From positions 613,648 to 677,647 of the forward strand of contig NZ_BLTE01000001.1 in the NCBI RefSeq assembly GCF_013019105.1: 64,000 nucleotides of DNA, written 5' to 3'. Shown here piece after piece: positions 58,100 through 64,000 of this stretch (within the stretch, counting starts at the first letter, position 1; the number at the start of each line of letters is the position of its first letter). The translations under genes were made by a program, and so were the position numbers. This stretch comes from Fundidesulfovibrio magnetotacticus (GTDB taxonomy: Bacteria; Desulfobacterota; Desulfovibrionia; Desulfovibrionales; Desulfovibrionaceae). Below the pieces are notes generated by a model that did no database searches, was not told the origin of the DNA, and saw nothing but the letters and a program-made list of their open reading frames with translations.

Positions 58100-60511
58100 C
58101 TACATGCCCAGGCTCACGGTCTTCAGGCGTTCGGCCAGCTGCCCCAGCTGGGCCAGGGAATGGGCCGACTCGTCCATGCCCTTGGCCGTGTCCTCGGACA
58201 CGGCGGACACGTCGTCCAGGGCCTTGGAGATGTGCACGCTCACGGCCGACTGCTCCTCCACCGCCGCCGCGATGGACTGCACCTGCCCGGCCGTGCCCGT
58301 CACCAGCTCCACGATGCGGTGCAGGTTCTCGCCGGAGCGGCCCGAGAGCATGGTGGCTTCGTCCACCGTGCGCGCGGCCTGCTCGGTGACCTCCAGGTTG
58401 CGGTGGGTCTCCTGCTGGATGGCGGAAATCACCTGGGTGACCTCGCCGGTGGCGGTCATGGTCTTTTCGGCCAGCTTGCGCACCTCGTCGGCCACCACGG
58501 CGAAGCCCCGCCCGGCCTCTCCGGCCCGTGCGGCCTCGATGGCGGCGTTCAGGGCCAGGAGGTTGGTCTGGTCGGCGATGTCGGAGATCACGGTGAGGAT
58601 GCGCCCGATATCCTGGGCGCGCTGGCCCAGGGCGCCCATGTTGGCCTTGAGCAGTTCGGTCTGGTCCTTGACGGCGTTGATCACGCCGGTGGCCTGGCGC
58701 ACCACCTGCTCGCCCTCGGCGGCCGCACCCCGGGCCTCCTCGGCCTGGGTGGCGGCGGCCTGGGCGCTGTGGGCCACGTCGCGCGCGGCCCCGGTCATCT
58801 GGGTCATGGCGGCCATGGTCTCCTCCACGCGGCGGCGCTGCACTCCCGCGCCCCGGTTCACCTCCTCCACCTGGGTGGAGATGGTGCGCAGCGAGCCGGT
58901 GATCTCCCCGGCCACGTGGGAGATTTCGGCGTTGACGGTCTGGAGCTGGTCGAGGTGTTCCTGCAGGGCCTCCTCGCGCTCCACCACGCCGGTGATGTTC
59001 TGGGCGAACTCCAGCCAGCCGAACTCGTGCCCGTGCGCGTCGCGCACGGCCTGGACGAAGGGTTTGATGACCATGCGCTTGCCGGCCTTGCGGCAGTCGA
59101 TGACGGTATCCTGGGCCACGGCCTTGCCGTCCTGGATCATCCGCACCGGACAACGGGTGGTGCCGCACACGTCGGTGCCGAAGATGTCGGCGCAGCCCTG
59201 GCCGCGCAGGGCGTCCTGGTTGTGTCCGGCCAGCTCGGCGGTGGCCTTGTTGGCCAGGAGGATGCGCCGGTCCTTGTCCACCACGAAGAGGGGGTCGGGC
59301 ACGGCGTCAAGCACGGCCTTGTTCAGGGAGATGAACCCGGAGAGTTTGTCCATGAGCCTGTTGAACCACTGGGCGAGGCTGGCCATCTCGTCGCCGGAGT
59401 CGGCGGGCAGTTTGGCGGTGAGGTCGGCCTTGTCCTCGGTGATGTCCTTGATCTTCTCGACGATCAGGTCCACGGGCCGGGCCACGAGTTTGTTGAAGGC
59501 GTATCCGGCGATGCCCGTGGGCACGGCCAGCAGCAGGAGGAGCATGCCCGCCAGGGTGTATTCCACCATGGAGATGAGGGCCTTTTCCGTGCGGATGTCC
59601 AGCACCGCCACCACCACGCCCACCTGTGTCCCCTTGTAGTCCTTGATGGGGAACGCGCCCAGGGCCAGGCCCTCGCGGGTCTCCTGGGCCAGGCCCTTGG
59701 CCCCCCTGTCCAGCAGGGCGGGCGAGACGAGCTTTTCGGCCTGGGCGTCCTTGCCGCCGGAGACCAGCACGTAGCGGTCGGCCAGCAAGGGGTACTTGGC
59801 GCTGTCGCGCAGGGCGGCGGTGATCTTCAGGTGCTCCGCGTTCATGTACAGGATCAGCTGCTGGCCGCCGCTGGACGCTCCCTGGAGCACGGCGGCGAAG
59901 TCGGCCAGGGTCTCCACGGAGCCCACGGGCTTGCCCTGGGCGCTCAGCACGGGGGTGACGCCCCGGATGGCGAAGCCGCCCTCGCCCAGTTCGATGCCCA
60001 TCACGGGCTTGCCGGAGCGGTTCACCTCGGCCACGGTGGGGCGGAAGCTCGAGAGATCGTCGGAGACGTCGAGCTTCTGGCCGCCGCGCACCACCTGCTT
60101 GTCGCGCCACAGGCGCACGAGGCTGCGCACGTTGGGCAGGTGGTAGTGCAGTTGGAGCTTGCGGCCCATGCCCGCCTCGTAGCCCTGGAGCAGCCCCCCC
60201 AGTTCGCGGCGGATGGCCTCGCGGGCGCGCTGCACGGCCGGGTCGGACTCGTCGGAAATGTTGCCCCCCAGGGCCTCCTCATAAGCGGCCTGGACCCCAG
60301 GAATGCGCGAGAAGAGCACCGCCTGCTCCATGGCCGCGCGCGAGGCGCTCTCGATGGCGCTTTGCACCTCGGCCGCCTTGCCCGCCAGCACATGGCCGAT
60401 GAACTTCTCCTCCAGGTTCTCCAGGGACGAATAGAGCACCCAGAGGCTCGCCCCGCCGAGCACGACGATGGCCGCGACGAACGGCAGGAACATCTTGCGA
60501 CGGATTCCCAT
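58100..60511 (-). CDS. Methyl-accepting chemotaxis protein with cysteine-bearing PAS domain
   Basis: An 803-residue chemoreceptor. It has helix 1 at about 7-27, a large periplasmic double-Cache-type sensor (about 35-310), helix 2 about 314-337, HAMP about 338-395, PAS about 398-505 and a signalling domain with the usual [20 protein letters not shown] tip (about 640-660). The PAS domain carries C440, C449, C454 and C473 (CADIFG, DVCGTTRC, VIDC), a set found in PAS domains that may bind a cofactor or metal. GGGGAGG precedes the ATG. The ligand is unknown. Confidence 0.94.
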   Translation of the reverse strand: MGIRRKMFLPFVAAIVVLGGASLWVLYSSLENLEEKFIGHVLAGKAAEVQSAIESASRAAMEQAVLFSRIPGVQAAYEEALGGNISDESDPAVQRAREAIRRELGGLLQGYEAGMGRKLQLHYHLPNVRSLVRLWRDKQVVRGGQKLDVSDDLSSFRPTVAEVNRSGKPVMGIELGEGGFAIRGVTPVLSAQGKPVGSVETLADFAAVLQGASSGGQQLILYMNAEHLKITAALRDSAKYPLLADRYVLVSGGKDAQAEKLVSPALLDRGAKGLAQETREGLALGAFPIKDYKGTQVGVVVAVLDIRTEKALISMVEYTLAGMLLLLLAVPTGIAGYAFNKLVARPVDLIVEKIKDITEDKADLTAKLPADSGDEMASLAQWFNRLMDKLSGFISLNKAVLDAVPDPLFVVDKDRRILLANKATAELAGHNQDALRGQGCADIFGTDVCGTTRCPVRMIQDGKAVAQDTVIDCRKAGKRMVIKPFVQAVRDAHGHEFGWLEFAQNITGVVEREEALQEHLDQLQTVNAEISHVAGEITGSLRTISTQVEEVNRGAGVQRRRVEETMAAMTQMTGAARDVAHSAQAAATQAEEARGAAAEGEQVVRQATGVINAVKDQTELLKANMGALGQRAQDIGRILTVISDIADQTNLLALNAAIEAARAGEAGRGFAVVADEVRKLAEKTMTATGEVTQVISAIQQETHRNLEVTEQAARTVDEATMLSGRSGENLHRIVELVTGTAGQVQSIAAAVEEQSAVSVHISKALDDVSAVSEDTAKGMDESAHSLAQLGQLAERLKTVSLGM

Positions 60512-60564
60512 GCCTCCCCTCCACCCGATAGATATTGTCTATGCATAACGAAAACACGGCATCG

Positions 60565-60593
60565 TGTATTCACATTTGTAATCATTTTGTCAA
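60565..60593 (-). promoter_or_regulatory. Putative promoter of the chemoreceptor gene
   Basis: On the minus strand a consensus TTGACA, 17 bases and AATACA end 54 bases before the ATG, in the most AT-rich stretch nearby. The leader contains ATAGACAATATCTAT, a small palindrome just upstream of the ribosome site. Confidence 0.5.
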
Positions 60594-60655
60594 CAATGCG
60601 CACCTTGATACTTTCTTCACGATTGCCGGAGCTTTGGGGGAAAGAAGGGCCCGTC

Positions 60656-61000
60656 TCAATCCCCTGGCGGATGCTCCACGCCGCGCGCGGTGAAGCCGAA
60701 GACAAGCACCGGGCCGAAGTCCTCCCCCACGGCCACCAGACGGCCGCGCGCGCCAGGGTCAAGCAGCCGCGCGAGGCCCCGGCACAACTCCAGGAGGTCT
60801 TCCTGTTCACCCTCGCGTGGCGAAGCCGTGAAGAGGAGCCCTTCGCCCGTCACCCTGGCGTCGAGCCAGGGCGAGCCCAGTTCCTCCATGAGCGCCTCCA
60901 GCTCGCCGCGCAGGAGGCCTTCCGCCTCCCGGGCCTCGTCGAAGGTCAACTCCGCCCCAAGGTGCACTTCGCCAACAAGTTCCCAACCCGATCCGGACAT
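60656..61000 (-). CDS. Hypothetical protein, 114 aa
   Basis: A small acidic soluble protein, MSGSGWELVGEVHLGAELTF at the N terminus. A helix-turn pattern (DEAREAEGLLRGELEALMEEL) is followed by beta strands (GLLFTASPREGEQ, GRLVAVGEDFGPVLVFGF). I recognise no family. GAAGGA lies nine bases before the ATG at 61000, so the longer frame to 61204 is not needed. It precedes the chemoreceptor gene on the same strand and is divergent from the receiver-GGDEF gene, so a link to signalling is possible by position only. Confidence 0.6.
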   Translation of the reverse strand: MSGSGWELVGEVHLGAELTFDEAREAEGLLRGELEALMEELGSPWLDARVTGEGLLFTASPREGEQEDLLELCRGLARLLDPGARGRLVAVGEDFGPVLVFGFTARGVEHPPGD

Positions 61001-61160
61001 GGTTTTCAATCCTTCGTAACGCGTTTTATCGCATTGTGCCAGATGGAATCGATTCTGAAAACGCTCCTTGCGCACGGCCAGACCGGCGGAGCGTTTCACA
61101 AGCCGCGAAACGCCGCCCCTCCCAGGGGACAAAACCTCGCGAATCCTGTACCCTCCTCCC

Positions 61161-62446
61161 ATGCGCAACGCCCCCACGCCGGAAGAAACCCTCGCGAAGA
61201 CCACCCTGCTCCTGGTCGAGGACGACGACCAGACCGCCTCGGACCTCCAGGACCTCCTTCGCCCCCTGACGAGGGAATTCCTTCACGCCAGCGACGGCTC
61301 CCAGGGACTCAAGATCTTCCGGGAACGACGCCCCGACATGGTGCTCACGGCCCTGACCCTGCCGCCCTCCCTGGACGGCATTTCGCTGGCGACCATCCTC
61401 AAGACCCACGCCCCGGACACCCCCGTGCTGGCCCTGGTCTCCCAGGACGAGGAGCCCGTCCTCTTCCAGGCCGTGGAGGCGGGCATCGACGGCTGCCTGC
61501 GCAAGCCGCTGGACCGGGGGGCCGCCCTCCCCGTGCTCTACCGCCACGCCCGGCACGCCCTGCACCGCCGCCAGGAGGAAGCCCGGGCCGCGCTCTTCTC
61601 CTACCTCCTGGACATCAACCCCCACTGCATCATCTCCACGCGCGAAGGGCGCATGGACTACGCCAACCGCACCTGCCTCCAGCACCTGGGGCACGAAACG
61701 CTCGAAAGCCTCCTGGAAGGCAGGCCCGGGTCCAGGACCAGCATCCACATGGCCGGAGAGAACATCCCCCTGCACGACTTCACCTGGCTGGACATCCTGC
61801 GCTCCAAGCCCGGACGCCAGCACACCGTCTGCTTCTCCACCGACGGCGAGCCATGCTCCGGCGACAACATGTTCTGGGTGACCCACAAGGGCTTCCCCGA
61901 GCTGGACCGCGAGGTGGTCACCTTCACCGACATCACGCCCCTGGAGCAGGAGCGCGTCCAGCTCATCTACCGCGCCACCACGGACAGCCTCACCGGCGTG
62001 GCCAACCGCTACAAGCTCTCCGAAGCCATCAACACCGAGCACGTGCGCTTCCGGCGTTACGGGGCCCCGCTGAGCCTCATCATGTTCGACATCGACCACT
62101 TCAAGGCCGTCAACGACACCCACGGCCACATGGCCGGGGACCTAGTGCTCCAGGAGCTGGCCGGGCTCGTGCTGCGCAACATCCGCGACACCGACGCCCT
62201 GGGCCGCTGGGGCGGCGAGGAGTTCATGATCCTCTCCCCCTATACCGTCCAGGACGATGCCCTTGAACTGGCCGGACGCCTCTGCGAGATTGTGTCCCGG
62301 CACCCCTTCGCGGGCGCGCCCGGCGTCACGTGCAGCTTCGGCGTGGCCCAGGCGCGCCAGGGGGAATCCCTCCAGACCTTGCTCCAGCGCGTGGATCAGG
62401 CCGTCTACCTGGCCAAACGCAACGGCAGAAACCGCGTGGAGGCCGC

Positions 62447-62450
<4 letters not shown>
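61161..62450 (+). CDS. Pseudo-receiver-PAS-GGDEF diguanylate cyclase
   Basis: A 429-residue protein. The receiver-like domain (about 15-130) keeps the acidic pocket (LLLVEDDDQ) and Lys (LRKPLD) but the acceptor Asp position reads DMVLTALTLPP, with Ala, so it should not be phosphorylated. A PAS domain follows (about 148-265). The GGDEF domain (about 270-428) is intact with GRWGGEEFMIL and the inhibitory-site RDTD five residues before it, so it should make c-di-GMP with product feedback. No Shine-Dalgarno site is obvious before ATG 61161. Its end overlaps the rnr ATG. Confidence 0.9.

Positions 62451-64000
<1,550 letters not shown>

Overview
The window is high-GC, gene-dense chromosomal DNA that reads as a member of the Desulfovibrionales (Desulfovibrio sensu lato, sulfate-reducing Desulfobacterota). 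The supporting evidence is the gene content: a homologue of the small Desulfovibrio FMN-binding protein, a rubredoxin/rubrerythrin/Fur-type regulator cluster, a Desulfovibrio-type outer-membrane porin, an SH3/NlpC-P60 lipoprotein of the D. vulgaris lysin type, a MucR-type regulator, split gcvPA/gcvPB, and many chemoreceptor and c-di-GMP genes. I saw no tRNA, rRNA, CRISPR array, prophage or complete insertion sequence. The assignment rests on recognised families, not on a database search.

Layout. 1-11 kb is mainly metabolic: the end of gcvPA, gcvPB, a short basic protein, an RRM protein, fumC, a dihydrolipoyl dehydrogenase, a molybdopterin oxidoreductase, glyA and maf. Glycine cleavage, lipoamide dehydrogenase and serine hydroxymethyltransferase together form a one-carbon/glycine block. 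11-17.6 kb holds a methyltransferase, a divergent FMN-binding protein/Rrf2 pair, a chemoreceptor, pgpA, an unlisted 49-residue membrane protein and a TPR protein. 17.7-21 kb is a minus-strand operon: an atypical phenylacetate-CoA-ligase-like protein, a ChaN-PDZ protein and mutM, joined by overlaps.

21-34 kb is a signalling island. It has a periplasmic EB_dh (haem-binding-type) protein overlapping a transmembrane HAMP-PAS-GGDEF-EAL protein, a second chemoreceptor, a cupin, then a two-gene unit (HDOD-GAF-histidine kinase-receiver and a MinD-like ATPase with a degenerate receiver tail) divergent from a receiver-GAF-HD-GYP protein. 33.8-35.2 kb is the oxidative-stress group (rubredoxin, rubrerythrin, PerR/Fur). 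purDE follows, with a MITE-like palindromic element starting at the purE stop codon.

37.4-44.3 kb is a long minus-strand gene series: mtaB, yicC, remA-like, gmk, TPR, HDOD, recJ. 44.4-49 kb has a catalytically dead EAL-like protein next to a MucR regulator, a zinc-ribbon-like small protein, a major porin behind a 600-base leader with interleaved inverted repeats, and a lipoprotein behind a C12 tract. 49.3-64 kb holds a PHP-glycosyltransferase fusion, an HD-GYP protein, a membrane protein, the NlpC/P60 lipoprotein, two more chemoreceptors in convergent orientation, a small hypothetical protein, a receiver-PAS-GGDEF protein and the start of rnr.

Overall, four chemoreceptors, two GGDEF proteins, two HD-GYP proteins, one dead EAL protein and two HDOD proteins lie within 45 kb. 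This points to an environmentally responsive, motile lifestyle with extensive c-di-GMP signalling. Many promoters have a weak but consistent form (TTGNNN, 16-18 bases, TA-rich hexamer). Starts were chosen by Shine-Dalgarno position and family length.
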